Assembly (NCBI GenBank): GCA_946800325.1
Contig: OX326961.1
Coordinates: forward strand, 40,617,543-40,681,542
DNA: 64,000 bases
Origin: Luzula sylvatica
Lineage: Eukaryota > Streptophyta > Magnoliopsida > Poales > Juncaceae
Direction: 5' to 3'
The notes below the pieces were generated by a model, which saw only the letters and a program-made list of their open reading frames with translations, had not been told where the DNA came from and did no database searches. A program made the translations under genes and the position numbers. Below are positions 26,538-41,036 of the stretch, one piece after another (positions within the stretch are counted from its first letter, which is position 1; each line of letters starts with the position of its first letter).

Positions 26538-29500
26538 GCGTTAAAATCTTGTTTTGAATCGAAAAACAAACTTTCTTAGTGTTTGTGAAATTTGGTGAAA
26601 AGTTATGTGGTAAAAGATACGGTACAAATGATCTAAAAACACGTTATTTGAACTCCTCAAAGCGTTAAAATCTTGTTTTGAATCGAAAAACAAACTATGT
26701 TAGTGTTTGTGAAATTTGGTGAAAAGTTATGTACTAAAAGGTACGATACAAATGATCTAAAAACACGTTATTTGAACTCCTCAAAGCGTTAAAAGCTTGT
26801 TTTGAATCGAAACTCAAACTTTCTTAGTGTTTGTGAAATTTCGTGAAAAGTTATGTAGTAAAAGATACGATACAAATGATCTAAAACATGTTATTTGAAC
26901 TCCTCAAAGCGCTAAAATCTTGTTTTGAATCGAAAAACAAACTTTCTTAGTGTTTGTGAAATTTGGTGAAAAGTTATGTAGTAAAAGATACGATACAAAG
27001 GATCTAAAAACACGTTATTTGAACTCCTCAAAGCGTTAAAATCTTGTTTTGAATCGAAAAACAAACTTTCTTAGTGTTTGTGAAATTTGGAGAAAAGTTA
27101 CGTAGTAAAAGATACGATACAAATGATCTTAAAACACGTTATTTGAACTACTCAAAGCGTTAAAATCTTGTTTTGAATCGAAAAACAAACTTTCTTAGTG
27201 TTTGTGAAATTCGGTGAAAAGTTATGTAGTAAAAGATACGGTACAAATGATCTAAAAACACGTTATTTGAGCTCCTCAAAGCGTTAAAATCTTGTTTTGA
27301 ATCGAAAAACAAACTTTCTTAGTGTTTGTGAAATTTGGAGAAAAGTTACGTAGTAAAAGATACGATACAAATGATCTTAAAACACGTTATTTGAGCTCCT
27401 CAAAGCGTTAAAATCTTGTTTAGAATCGAAAAACAAACTATCTTAGTGTTTGTGAAATTTGGTGAAAAGTTATGTACTAAAAGATACGATACAAATGATC
27501 TTAAAACACGTTATTTGAACTCGTCAAAGCGTTAAAATCTTGTTTTGAATCTAAAAACAAACTTACTTAGTGTTTGTGAAATTTTGTGAAAAGTTACGTG
27601 GTAAAAGATACGATACAAATGATCTAAAAACACGTTATTTGAACTCCTCACAGCGTTAAAATCTTGTTTTGAATCGAAAAACAAACTTTCTTAGTGTTTG
27701 TGATATTTGGTGATAAGTTATGTAGTAAAAGATACGATACAAATGATCTTAAAACACGTTATTTGAACTCGTGAAAGCGTTAAAATCTTGTTTTGAATCG
27801 AAAAACAAACTTTCTTAGTGTTTGTGAAATTTGGTGAAAAGTTATGTGGTAAAAGATACGGTACAAATGATCTAAAAACACGTTATTTGAACTCCTCAAA
27901 GCGTTAAAATCTTGTTTTGAATCGAAAAACAAACTATGTTAGTGTTTGTGAAATTTGGTGAAAAGTTATGTACTAAAAGATACGATACAAATGATCTAGA
28001 AACACGTTATTTGAACTCCTCAAAGCGTTAAAAGCTTGTTTTGAATCGAAACACAAACTTTCTTAGTGTTTGTGAAATTTCGTGAAAAGTTATGTAGTAA
28101 AAGATACGATACAAAGGATCTAAAAACACGTTATTTGAACTCCTCAAAGCGTTAAAATCTTGTTTTGAATCGAAAAACAAACTTTCTTAGTGTTTGTGAA
28201 ATTTGGTGAAAAGTTATGTACTAAAAGATACGATACAAATGATCTAGAAACACGTTATTTGAACTCCTCAAAGCGTTAAAAGCTTGTTTTGAATCGAAAC
28301 ACAAACTTTCTTAGTGTTTGTGAAATTTCGTGAAAAGTTATGTAGTAAAAGATACGATACAAAGGATCTAAAAACACGTTATTTGAACTCCTCAAAGCGT
28401 TAAAATCTTGTTTTGAATCGAAAAACAAACTTTCTTAATGTTTGTGAAATTTGGTGATAAGTTATGTAGTAAAAGATACGATACAAATGATCTTAAAACA
28501 CGTTATTTGAACTCGTCAAAGCGTTAAAATCTTGTTTTGAATCGAAAAACAAACTTTCTTAGTGTTTGTGAAATTTGGTGAAAAGTTATGTGGTAAAAGA
28601 TACGGTACAAATGATCTAAAAACACGTTATTTGAACTCCTCAAACCGTTAAAATCTTGTTTTGAATCGAAAAACAAACTATGTTAGTGTTTGTGAAATTT
28701 GGTGAAAAGTTATGTACTAAAAGGTACGATACAAATGATCTAAAAACACGTTATTTGAACTCCTCAAAGCGTTAAAAGCTTGTTTTGAATCGAAACTCAA
28801 ACTTTCTTAGTGTTTGTGAAATTTCGTGAAAAGTTATGTAGTAAAAGATACGATACAAATGATCTAAAACATGTTATTTGAACTCCTCAAAGCGTTAAAA
28901 TCTTGTTTTGAATCGAAAAACAAACTTTCTTAGTGTTTGTGAAATTTGGTGAATAGTTAGGTAGTAAAAGATACGATACAAAGGATCTAAAAACACGTTA
29001 TTTGAACTCCTCAAAGCGTTAAAATCTTGTTTTGAATCGAAAAACAAACTTTCTTAGTGTTTGTGAAATTTGGTGAAAAGTTACGTAGTAAAAGATACGA
29101 TACAAATGATCTACAAACATGTTATTTGAACTACTCAAAGCGTTAAAATCTTGTTTTGAATCGAAAAACAAACTTTCTTAGTGTTTGTGAAATTTGGAGA
29201 AAAGTTACGTAGTAAAAGATACGATACAAATGATCTTAAAACACGTTATTTGAACTACTCAAAGCGTTAAAATCTTGTTTTGAATCGAAAAACAAACTTT
29301 CTTAGTGTTTGTGAAATTCGGTGAAAAGTTATGTAGTAAAAGATACGGTACAAATGATCTAAAAACACGTTATTTGAGCTCCTCAAAGCGTTAAAATCTT
29401 GTTTAGAATCGAAAAACAAACTATCTTAGTGTTTGTGAAATTTGGTGAAAAGTTATGAACTAAAAGATACGATACAAATGATCTTAAAACACGTTATTTG

Positions 29501-31618
29501 AACTCGTCAAAGCGTTAAAATCTTGTTTTGAATCTAAAAACAAACTATCTTAGTGTTTGTGAAATTTGGTGAAAAGTTATGTACTGAAAGATACGATACA
29601 AATGATCTAGAAACACGTTATTTGAACTCCTCAAAGCGTTAAAAGCTTGTTTTGAATCGAAACACAAACTTTCTTAGTGTTTGTGAAATTTCGTGAAAAG
29701 TTATGTAGTAAAAGATACGATACAAAGGATCTAAAAACACGTTATTTGAACTCCTCAAAACGTTAAAATCTTGTTTTGAATCGAAAAACAAACTTTCTTA
29801 GTGTTTGTGAAATTTGGTGATAAGTTATGTAGTAAAAGATACGATACAAATGATCTTAAAACACGTTATTTGAACTCGTCAAAGCGTTAAAATCTTGTTT
29901 TGAATCGAAAAACAAACTTTCTTAGTGTTTGTGAAATTTGGTGAAAAGTTATGTGGTAAAAGATACGGTACAAATGATCTAAAAACACGTTATTTGAACT
30001 CCTCAAAGCGTTAAAATCTTGTTTTGAATCGAAAAACAAACTATGTTAGTGTTTGTGAAATTTGGTGAAAAGTTATGTACAAAAAGGTACGATACAAATG
30101 ATCTAAAAACACGTTATTTGAACTCCTCAAAGCGTTAAAAGCTTGTTTTGAATCGAAACTCAAACTTTCTTAGTGTTTGTGAAATTTCGTGAAAAGTTAT
30201 GTAGTAAAAGATACGATACAAATGATCTAAAACATGTCATTTGAACTCCTCAAAGCGTTAAAATCTTGTTTTGAATCGAAAAACAAACTTTCTTAGTGTT
30301 TGTGAAATTTGGTGAAAAGTTATGTAGTAAAAGATACGATACAAAGGATCTAGAAACACGTTATTTGAACTCCTCAAAGCGTTAAAATCTTGTTTTGAAT
30401 CGAAAAACAAACTTTCTTAGTGTTTGTGAAATTTGGTGAAAAGTTATGTGGTAAAAGATACGATACAAATGATCTAGAAACACGTTATTTGAACTCCTCA
30501 AAGCGTTAAAATCTTGTTTTGAATCGAAAAACAAACTATCTTAGTGTTTGTGAAATTTGGTGAAAAGTTATGTACTAAAAGATACGATACAAATGATCTA
30601 GAAACACGTTATTTGAACTCCTCAAAGCGTTAAAAGCTTGTTTTGAATCGAAACACAAACTTTCTTAGTGTTTGTGAAATTTCGTGAAAAGTTATGTAGT
30701 AAAAGATACGATACAAAGGATCTAAAAACAGGTTATTTGAACTCCTCAAAGCGTTAAAATCTTGTTTTGAATCGAAAAACAAACTTTCTTAGTGTTTGTG
30801 AAATTTGGAGAAAAGTTACGTAGTAAAAGATACGATACAAATGATCTTAAAACACGTTATTTGAACTACTCAAAGCGTTAAAATCTTGTTTTGAATCGAA
30901 AAACAAACTTTCTTAGTGTTTGTGAAATTCGGTGAAAAGTTATGTAGTAAAAGATACGGTACAAATGATCTAAAAACACGTTATTTGAGCTCCTCAAAGC
31001 GTTAAAATCTTGTTTAGAATCGAAAAACAAACTATCTTAGTGTTTGTGAAATTTGGTGAAAAGTTATGTACTAAAAGATACGATACAAATGATCTTAAAA
31101 CACGTTATTTGAACTCGTCAAAGCGTTAAAATCTTGTTTTGAATCTAAAAACAAACTTTCTTAGTGTTTGTGAAATTTTGTGAAAAGTTACGTGGTAAAA
31201 GATACGATACAAATGATCTAAAAACACGTTATTTGAACTCCTCACAGCGTTAAAATCTTGTTTTGAATCGAAAAACAAACTATCTTAGTGTTTGTGAAAT
31301 TTGGTGAAAAGTTATGTACGAAAAGATAGGATACAAATGATCTAAAAACACGTCATTTGAGCTCCTCAAAGCGTTAAAAGCTTGTTTTGAATCGAAAAAC
31401 AAACTTTCTTAGTGTTTGTGATATTTGGTGATAAGTTATGTAGTAAAAGATACGATACAAATGATCTTAAAACACGTTATTTGAACTCGTGAAAGCGTTA
31501 AAATCTTGTTTTGAATCGAAAAACAAACTTTCTTAGTGTTTGTGAAATTTGGTGAAAAGATCTGTAGTAAAAGATACGATACAAATGATCTTAAAACACG
31601 TTATTTGAACTCGTCAAA
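26538..31618. repeat. 41-monomer higher-order repeat, copy 1 (5,081 bp)
   Basis: Class order M-N'-O-X-P-Q-P'-R-C'-A*-M-N-G-T-G-U-M-N'-O-S-I-P-Q-R-V-G-U'-M-N'-O-W-E-F-G'-P-Q-R-C'-D-A-B: 41 monomers and 5,084 - 3 bp (O at 26786, 28769 and 30132). P' (27281) is a P/Q hybrid, with ttggaga at its centre and gagctcct at its end. A* (27653) is a D/A hybrid: it starts cacagcgttaaaatc like D but has gatatttggtgataag like A. Markers ttacttag (C') and tatgaact (R) recur 9,418 bp downstream in copy 3. No open reading frame of note. Confidence 0.92.
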
Positions 31619-34600
31619 GCGTTAAAATCTTGTTTTGAATCGAAAAACAAACTTTCTTAGTGTTTGTGAAATTTGGTGAAAAGTTATGTGGTAAAAGATA
31701 CGGTACAAATGATCTAAAAACACGTTATTTGAACTCCTCAAAGCGTTAAAATCTTGTTTTGAATCGAAAAACAAACTATGTTAGTGTTTGTGAAATTTGG
31801 TGAAAAGTTATGTACTAAAAGGTACGATACAAATGATCTAAAAACACGTTATTTGAACTCCTCAAAGCGTTAAAAGCTTGTTTTGAATCGAAACTCAAAC
31901 TTTCTTAGTGTTTGTGAAATTTCGTGAAAAGTTATGTAGTAAAAGATACGATACAAATGATCTAAAACATGTTATTTGAACTCCTCAAAGCGCTAAAATC
32001 TTGTTTTGAATCGAAAAACAAACTTTCTTAGTGTTTGTGAAATTTGGTGAAAAGTTATGTAGTAAAAGATACGATACAAAGGATCTAAAAACACGTTATT
32101 TGAACTCCTCAAAGCGTTAAAATCTTGTTTTGAATCGAAAAACAAACTTTCTTAGTGTTTGTGAAATTTGGAGAAAAGTTACGTAGTAAAAGATACGATA
32201 CAAATGATCTTAAAACACGTTATTTGAACTACTCAAAGCGTTAAAATCTTGTTTTGAATCGAAAAACAAACTTTCTTAGTGTTTGTGAAATTCGGTGAAA
32301 AGTTATGTAGTAAAAGATACGGTACAAATGATCTAAAAACACGTTATTTGAGCTCCTCAAAGCGTTAAAATCTTGTTTTGAATCGAAAAACAAACTTTCT
32401 TAGTGTTTGTGAAATTTGGAGAAAAGTTACGTAGTAAAAGATACGATACAAATGATCTTAAAACACGTTATTTGAGCTCCTCAAAGCGTTAAAATCTTGT
32501 TTAGAATCGAAAAACAAACTATCTTAGTGTTTGTGAAATTTGGTGAAAAGTTATGTACTAAAAGATACGATACAAATGATCTTAAAACACGTTATTTGAA
32601 CTCGTCAAAGCGTTAAAATCTTGTTTTGAATCTAAAAACAAACTTACTTAGTGTTTGTGAAATTTTGTGAAAAGTTACGTGGTAAAAGATACGATACAAA
32701 TGATCTAAAAACACGTTATTTGAACTCCTCACAGCGTTAAAATCTTGTTTTGAATCGAAAAACAAACTTTCTTAGTGTTTGTGATATTTGGTGATAAGTT
32801 ATGTAGTAAAAGATACGATACAAATGATCTTAAAACACGTTATTTGAACTCGTCAAAGCGTTAAAATCTTGTTTTGAATCGAAAAACAAACTTTCTTAGT
32901 GTTTGTGAAATTTGGTGAAAAGTTATGTGGTAAAAGATACGGTACAAATGATCTAAAAACACGTTATTTGAACTCCTCAAACCGTTAAAATCTTGTTTTG
33001 AATCGAAAAACAAACTATGTTAGTGTTTGTGAAATTTGGTGAAAAGTTATGTACTAAAAGGTACGATACAAATGATCTAAAAACACGTTATTTGAACTCC
33101 TCAAAGCGTTAAAAGCTTGTTTTGAATCGAAACTCAAACTTTCTTAGTGTTTGTGAAATTTCGTGAAAAGTTATGTAGTAAAAGATACGATACAAATGAT
33201 CTAAAACATGTTATTTGAACTCCTCAAAGCGTTAAAATCTTGTTTTGAATCGAAAAACAAACTTTCTTAGTGTTTGTGAAATTTGGTGAATAGTTAGGTA
33301 GTAAAAGATACGATACAAAGGATCTAAAAACACGTTATTTGAACTCCTCAAAGCGTTAAAATCTTGTTTTGAATCGAAAAACAAACTTTCTTAGTGTTTG
33401 TGAAATTTGGTGAAAAGTTACGTAGTAAAAGATACGATACAAATGATCTACAAACATGTTATTTGAACTACTCAAAGCGTTAAAATCTTGTTTTGAATCG
33501 AAAAACAAACTTTCTTAGTGTTTGTGAAATTTGGAGAAAAGTTACGTAGTAAAAGATACGATACAAATGATCTTAAAACACGTTATTTGAACTACTCAAA
33601 GCGTTAAAATCTTGTTTTGAATCGAAAAACAAACTTTCTTAGTGTTTGTGAAATTCGGTGAAAAGTTATGTAGTAAAAGATACGGTACAAATGATCTAAA
33701 AACACGTTATTTGAGCTCCTCAAAGCGTTAAAATCTTGTTTAGAATCGAAAAACAAACTATCTTAGTGTTTGTGAAATTTGGTGAAAAGTTATGAACTAA
33801 AAGATACGATACAAATGATCTTAAAACACGTTATTTGAACTCGTCAAAGCGTTAAAATCTTGTTTTGAATCTAAAAACAAACTATCTTAGTGTTTGTGAA
33901 ATTTGGTGAAAAGTTATGTACTGAAAGATACGATACAAATGATCTAGAAACACGTTATTTGAACTCCTCAAAGCGTTAAAAGCTTGTTTTGAATCGAAAC
34001 ACAAACTTTCTTAGTGTTTGTGAAATTTCGTGAAAAGTTATGTAGTAAAAGATACGATACAAAGGATCTAAAAACACGTTATTTGAACTCCTCAAAACGT
34101 TAAAATCTTGTTTTGAATCGAAAAACAAACTTTCTTAGTGTTTGTGAAATTTGGTGATAAGTTATGTAGTAAAAGATACGATACAAATGATCTTAAAACA
34201 CGTTATTTGAACTCGTCAAAGCGTTAAAATCTTGTTTTGAATCGAAAAACAAACTTTCTTAGTGTTTGTGAAATTTGGTGAAAAGTTATGTGGTAAAAGA
34301 TACGGTACAAATGATCTAAAAACACGTTATTTGAACTCCTCAAAGCGTTAAAATCTTGTTTTGAATCGAAAAACAAACTATGTTAGTGTTTGTGAAATTT
34401 GGTGAAAAGTTATGTACAAAAAGGTACGATACAAATGATCTAAAAACACGTTATTTGAACTCCTCAAAGCGTTAAAAGCTTGTTTTGAATCGAAACTCAA
34501 ACTTTCTTAGTGTTTGTGAAATTTCGTGAAAAGTTATGTAGTAAAAGATACGATACAAATGATCTAAAACATGTCATTTGAACTCCTCAAAGCGTTAAAA

Positions 34601-35955
34601 TCTTGTTTTGAATCGAAAAACAAACTTTCTTAGTGTTTGTGAAATTTGGTGAAAAGTTATGTAGTAAAAGATACGATACAAAGGATCTAGAAACACGTTA
34701 TTTGAACTCCTCAAAGCGTTAAAATCTTGTTTTGAATCGAAAAACAAACTTTCTTAGTGTTTGTGAAATTTGGTGAAAAGTTATGTGGTAAAAGATACGA
34801 TACAAATGATCTAGAAACACGTTATTTGAACTCCTCAAAGCGTTAAAATCTTGTTTTGAATCGAAAAACAAACTATCTTAGTGTTTGTGAAATTTGGTGA
34901 AAAGTTATGTACTAAAAGATACGATACAAATGATCTAGAAACACGTTATTTGAACTCCTCAAAGCGTTAAAAGCTTGTTTTGAATCGAAACACAAACTTT
35001 CTTAGTGTTTGTGAAATTTCGTGAAAAGTTATGTAGTAAAAGATACGATACAAAGGATCTAAAAACAGGTTATTTGAACTCCTCAAAGCGTTAAAATCTT
35101 GTTTTGAATCGAAAAACAAACTTTCTTAGTGTTTGTGAAATTTGGAGAAAAGTTACGTAGTAAAAGATACGATACAAATGATCTTAAAACACGTTATTTG
35201 AACTACTCAAAGCGTTAAAATCTTGTTTTGAATCGAAAAACAAACTTTCTTAGTGTTTGTGAAATTCGGTGAAAAGTTATGTAGTAAAAGATACGGTACA
35301 AATGATCTAAAAACACGTTATTTGAGCTCCTCAAAGCGTTAAAATCTTGTTTAGAATCGAAAAACAAACTATCTTAGTGTTTGTGAAATTTGGTGAAAAG
35401 TTATGTACTAAAAGATACGATACAAATGATCTTAAAACACGTTATTTGAACTCGTCAAAGCGTTAAAATCTTGTTTTGAATCTAAAAACAAACTTTCTTA
35501 GTGTTTGTGAAATTTTGTGAAAAGTTACGTGGTAAAAGATACGATACAAATGATCTAAAAACACGTTATTTGAACTCCTCACAGCGTTAAAATCTTGTTT
35601 TGAATCGAAAAACAAACTATCTTAGTGTTTGTGAAATTTGGTGAAAAGTTATGTACGAAAAGATAGGATACAAATGATCTAAAAACACGTCATTTGAGCT
35701 CCTCAAAGCGTTAAAAGCTTGTTTTGAATCGAAAAACAAACTTTCTTAGTGTTTGTGATATTTGGTGATAAGTTATGTAGTAAAAGATACGATACAAATG
35801 ATCTTAAAACACGTTATTTGAACTCGTGAAAGCGTTAAAATCTTGTTTTGAATCGAAAAACAAACTTTCTTAGTGTTTGTGAAATTTGGTGAAAAGATCT
35901 GTAGTAAAAGATACGATACAAATGATCTTAAAACACGTTATTTGAACTCGTCAAA
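31619..35955. repeat. 41-monomer higher-order repeat, copy 2, lacking six monomers (4,337 bp)
   Basis: It has the same class order as its neighbours, but the block M-N-G-T-G-U is absent after the A* monomer at 32734, leaving 35 monomers (4,340 - 3 bp). The expected 744-bp difference (6 x 124) is exact: the ttacttag-to-tatgaact distance is 1,166 bp here and 1,910 bp in both flanking copies. The monomer at 32734 starts like A* but ends gaactcgtc like U, so the exchange took place inside it. Confidence 0.93.
32734..32857. repeat. Hybrid monomer at a six-monomer deletion
   Basis: Starts cacagcgttaaaatc and has gatatttggtgataag (A* type), but ends gaactcgtcaaagcg, as the U monomer does six positions further on in the flanking copies. 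The equivalent A* monomers at 27653 and 37071 end gaactcgtgaaagcg. A single exchange between A* and U, both of which carry gataagttatgtagt and gatctt, explains the loss of exactly 744 bp. Confidence 0.85.
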
Positions 35956-38900
35956 GCGTTAAAATCTTGTTTTGAATCGAAAAACAAACTTTCTTAGTGT
36001 TTGTGAAATTTGGTGAAAAGTTATGTGGTAAAAGATACGGTACAAATGATCTAAAAACACGTTATTTGAACTCCTCAAAGCGTTAAAATCTTGTTTTGAA
36101 TCGAAAAACAAACTATGTTAGTGTTTGTGAAATTTGGTGAAAAGTTATGTACTAAAAGGTACGATACAAATGATCTAAAAACACGTTATTTGAACTCCTC
36201 AAAGCGTTAAAAGCTTGTTTTGAATCGAAACTCAAACTTTCTTAGTGTTTGTGAAATTTCGTGAAAAGTTATGTAGTAAAAGATACGATACAAATGATCT
36301 AAAACATGTTATTTGAACTCCTCAAAGCGCTAAAATCTTGTTTTGAATCGAAAAACAAACTTTCTTAGTGTTTGTGAAATTTGGTGAAAAGTTATGTAGT
36401 AAAAGATACGATACAAAGGATCTAAAAACACGTTATTTGAACTCCTCAAAGCGTTAAAATCTTGTTTTGAATCGAAAAACAAACTTTCTTAGTGTTTGTG
36501 AAATTTGGAGAAAAGTTACGTAGTAAAAGATACGATACAAATGATCTTAAAACACGTTATTTGAACTACTCAAAGCGTTAAAATCTTGTTTTGAATCGAA
36601 AAACAAACTTTCTTAGTGTTTGTGAAATTCGGTGAAAAGTTATGTAGTAAAAGATACGGTACAAATGATCTAAAAACACGTTATTTGAGCTCCTCAAAGC
36701 GTTAAAATCTTGTTTTGAATCGAAAAACAAACTTTCTTAGTGTTTGTGAAATTTGGAGAAAAGTTACGTAGTAAAAGATACGATACAAATGATCTTAAAA
36801 CACGTTATTTGAGCTCCTCAAAGCGTTAAAATCTTGTTTAGAATCGAAAAACAAACTATCTTAGTGTTTGTGAAATTTGGTGAAAAGTTATGTACTAAAA
36901 GATACGATACAAATGATCTTAAAACACGTTATTTGAACTCGTCAAAGCGTTAAAATCTTGTTTTGAATCTAAAAACAAACTTACTTAGTGTTTGTGAAAT
37001 TTTGTGAAAAGTTACGTGGTAAAAGATACGATACAAATGATCTAAAAACACGTTATTTGAACTCCTCACAGCGTTAAAATCTTGTTTTGAATCGAAAAAC
37101 AAACTTTCTTAGTGTTTGTGATATTTGGTGATAAGTTATGTAGTAAAAGATACGATACAAATGATCTTAAAACACGTTATTTGAACTCGTGAAAGCGTTA
37201 AAATCTTGTTTTGAATCGAAAAACAAACTTTCTTAGTGTTTGTGAAATTTGGTGAAAAGTTATGTGGTAAAAGATACGGTACAAATGATCTAAAAACACG
37301 TTATTTGAACTCCTCAAAGCGTTAAAATCTTGTTTTGAATCGAAAAACAAACTATGTTAGTGTTTGTGAAATTTGGTGAAAAGTTATGTACTAAAAGATA
37401 CGATACAAATGATCTAGAAACACGTTATTTGAACTCCTCAAAGCGTTAAAAGCTTGTTTTGAATCGAAACACAAACTTTCTTAGTGTTTGTGAAATTTCG
37501 TGAAAAGTTATGTAGTAAAAGATACGATACAAAGGATCTAAAAACACGTTATTTGAACTCCTCAAAGCGTTAAAATCTTGTTTTGAATCGAAAAACAAAC
37601 TTTCTTAGTGTTTGTGAAATTTGGTGAAAAGTTATGTACTAAAAGATACGATACAAATGATCTAGAAACACGTTATTTGAACTCCTCAAAGCGTTAAAAG
37701 CTTGTTTTGAATCGAAACACAAACTTTCTTAGTGTTTGTGAAATTTCGTGAAAAGTTATGTAGTAAAAGATACGATACAAAGGATCTAAAAACACGTTAT
37801 TTGAACTCCTCAAAGCGTTAAAATCTTGTTTTGAATCGAAAAACAAACTTTCTTAATGTTTGTGAAATTTGGTGATAAGTTATGTAGTAAAAGATACGAT
37901 ACAAATGATCTTAAAACACGTTATTTGAACTCGTCAAAGCGTTAAAATCTTGTTTTGAATCGAAAAACAAACTTTCTTAGTGTTTGTGAAATTTGGTGAA
38001 AAGTTATGTGGTAAAAGATACGGTACAAATGATCTAAAAACACGTTATTTGAACTCCTCAAACCGTTAAAATCTTGTTTTGAATCGAAAAACAAACTATG
38101 TTAGTGTTTGTGAAATTTGGTGAAAAGTTATGTACTAAAAGGTACGATACAAATGATCTAAAAACACGTTATTTGAACTCCTCAAAGCGTTAAAAGCTTG
38201 TTTTGAATCGAAACTCAAACTTTCTTAGTGTTTGTGAAATTTCGTGAAAAGTTATGTAGTAAAAGATACGATACAAATGATCTAAAACATGTTATTTGAA
38301 CTCCTCAAAGCGTTAAAATCTTGTTTTGAATCGAAAAACAAACTTTCTTAGTGTTTGTGAAATTTGGTGAATAGTTAGGTAGTAAAAGATACGATACAAA
38401 GGATCTAAAAACACGTTATTTGAACTCCTCAAAGCGTTAAAATCTTGTTTTGAATCGAAAAACAAACTTTCTTAGTGTTTGTGAAATTTGGTGAAAAGTT
38501 ACGTAGTAAAAGATACGATACAAATGATCTACAAACATGTTATTTGAACTACTCAAAGCGTTAAAATCTTGTTTTGAATCGAAAAACAAACTTTCTTAGT
38601 GTTTGTGAAATTTGGAGAAAAGTTACGTAGTAAAAGATACGATACAAATGATCTTAAAACACGTTATTTGAACTACTCAAAGCGTTAAAATCTTGTTTTG
38701 AATCGAAAAACAAACTTTCTTAGTGTTTGTGAAATTCGGTGAAAAGTTATGTAGTAAAAGATACGGTACAAATGATCTAAAAACACGTTATTTGAGCTCC
38801 TCAAAGCGTTAAAATCTTGTTTAGAATCGAAAAACAAACTATCTTAGTGTTTGTGAAATTTGGTGAAAAGTTATGAACTAAAAGATACGATACAAATGAT

Positions 38901-41036
38901 CTTAAAACACGTTATTTGAACTCGTCAAAGCGTTAAAATCTTGTTTTGAATCTAAAAACAAACTATCTTAGTGTTTGTGAAATTTGGTGAAAAGTTATGT
39001 ACTGAAAGATACGATACAAATGATCTAGAAACACGTTATTTGAACTCCTCAAAGCGTTAAAAGCTTGTTTTGAATCGAAACACAAACTTTCTTAGTGTTT
39101 GTGAAATTTCGTGAAAAGTTATGTAGTAAAAGATACGATACAAAGGATCTAAAAACACGTTATTTGAACTCCTCAAAACGTTAAAATCTTGTTTTGAATC
39201 GAAAAACAAACTTTCTTAGTGTTTGTGAAATTTGGTGATAAGTTATGTAGTAAAAGATACGATACAAATGATCTTAAAACACGTTATTTGAACTCGTCAA
39301 AGCGTTAAAATCTTGTTTTGAATCGAAAAACAAACTTTCTTAGTGTTTGTGAAATTTGGTGAAAAGTTATGTGGTAAAAGATACGGTACAAATGATCTAA
39401 AAACACGTTATTTGAACTCCTCAAAGCGTTAAAATCTTGTTTTGAATCGAAAAACAAACTATGTTAGTGTTTGTGAAATTTGGTGAAAAGTTATGTACAA
39501 AAAGGTACGATACAAATGATCTAAAAACACGTTATTTGAACTCCTCAAAGCGTTAAAAGCTTGTTTTGAATCGAAACTCAAACTTTCTTAGTGTTTGTGA
39601 AATTTCGTGAAAAGTTATGTAGTAAAAGATACGATACAAATGATCTAAAACATGTCATTTGAACTCCTCAAAGCGTTAAAATCTTGTTTTGAATCGAAAA
39701 ACAAACTTTCTTAGTGTTTGTGAAATTTGGTGAAAAGTTATGTAGTAAAAGATACGATACAAAGGATCTAGAAACACGTTATTTGAACTCCTCAAAGCGT
39801 TAAAATCTTGTTTTGAATCGAAAAACAAACTTTCTTAGTGTTTGTGAAATTTGGTGAAAAGTTATGTGGTAAAAGATACGATACAAATGATCTAGAAACA
39901 CGTTATTTGAACTCCTCAAAGCGTTAAAATCTTGTTTTGAATCGAAAAACAAACTATCTTAGTGTTTGTGAAATTTGGTGAAAAGTTATGTACTAAAAGA
40001 TACGATACAAATGATCTAGAAACACGTTATTTGAACTCCTCAAAGCGTTAAAAGCTTGTTTTGAATCGAAACACAAACTTTCTTAGTGTTTGTGAAATTT
40101 CGTGAAAAGTTATGTAGTAAAAGATACGATACAAAGGATCTAAAAACAGGTTATTTGAACTCCTCAAAGCGTTAAAATCTTGTTTTGAATCGAAAAACAA
40201 ACTTTCTTAGTGTTTGTGAAATTTGGAGAAAAGTTACGTAGTAAAAGATACGATACAAATGATCTTAAAACACGTTATTTGAACTACTCAAAGCGTTAAA
40301 ATCTTGTTTTGAATCGAAAAACAAACTTTCTTAGTGTTTGTGAAATTCGGTGAAAAGTTATGTAGTAAAAGATACGGTACAAATGATCAAAAAACACGTT
40401 ATTTGAGCTCCTCAAAGCGTTAAAATCTTGTTTAGAATCGAAAAACAAACTATCTTAGTGTTTGTGAAATTTGGTGAAAAGTTATGTACTAAAAGATACG
40501 ATACAAATGATCTTAAAACACGTTATTTGAACTCGTCAAAGCGTTAAAATCTTGTTTTGAATCTAAAAACAAACTTTCTTAGTGTTTGTGAAATTTTGTG
40601 AAAAGTTACGTGGTAAAAGATACGATACAAATGATCTAAAAACACGTTATTTGAACTCCTCACAGCGTTAAAATCTTGTTTTGAATCGAAAAACAAACTA
40701 TCTTAGTGTTTGTGAAATTTGGTGAAAAGTTATGTACGAAAAGATAGGATACAAATGATCTAAAAACACGTCATTTGAGCTCCTCAAAGCGTTAAAAGCT
40801 TGTTTTGAATCGAAAAACAAACTTTCTTAGTGTTTGTGATATTTGGTGATAAGTTATGTAGTAAAAGATACGATACAAATGATCTTAAAACACGTTATTT
40901 GAACTCGTGAAAGCGTTAAAATCTTGTTTTGAATCGAAAAACAAACTTTCTTAGTGTTTGTGAAATTTGGTGAAAAGATCTGTAGTAAAAGATACGATAC
41001 AAATGATCTTAAAACACGTTATTTGAACTCGTCAAA
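35956..41036. repeat. 41-monomer higher-order repeat, copy 3 (5,081 bp)
   Basis: All 41 monomers are present, in the order of the copy at 26538, including the M-N-G-T-G-U block missing from the middle copy. O monomers of 123 bp start at 36204, 38187 and 39550. A private change is gatcaaaaaac near 40386 (gatctaaaaac elsewhere). The unit ends at B; the next monomer, at 41037, is an E rather than an M, which opens the 62-monomer domain. Confidence 0.92.
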
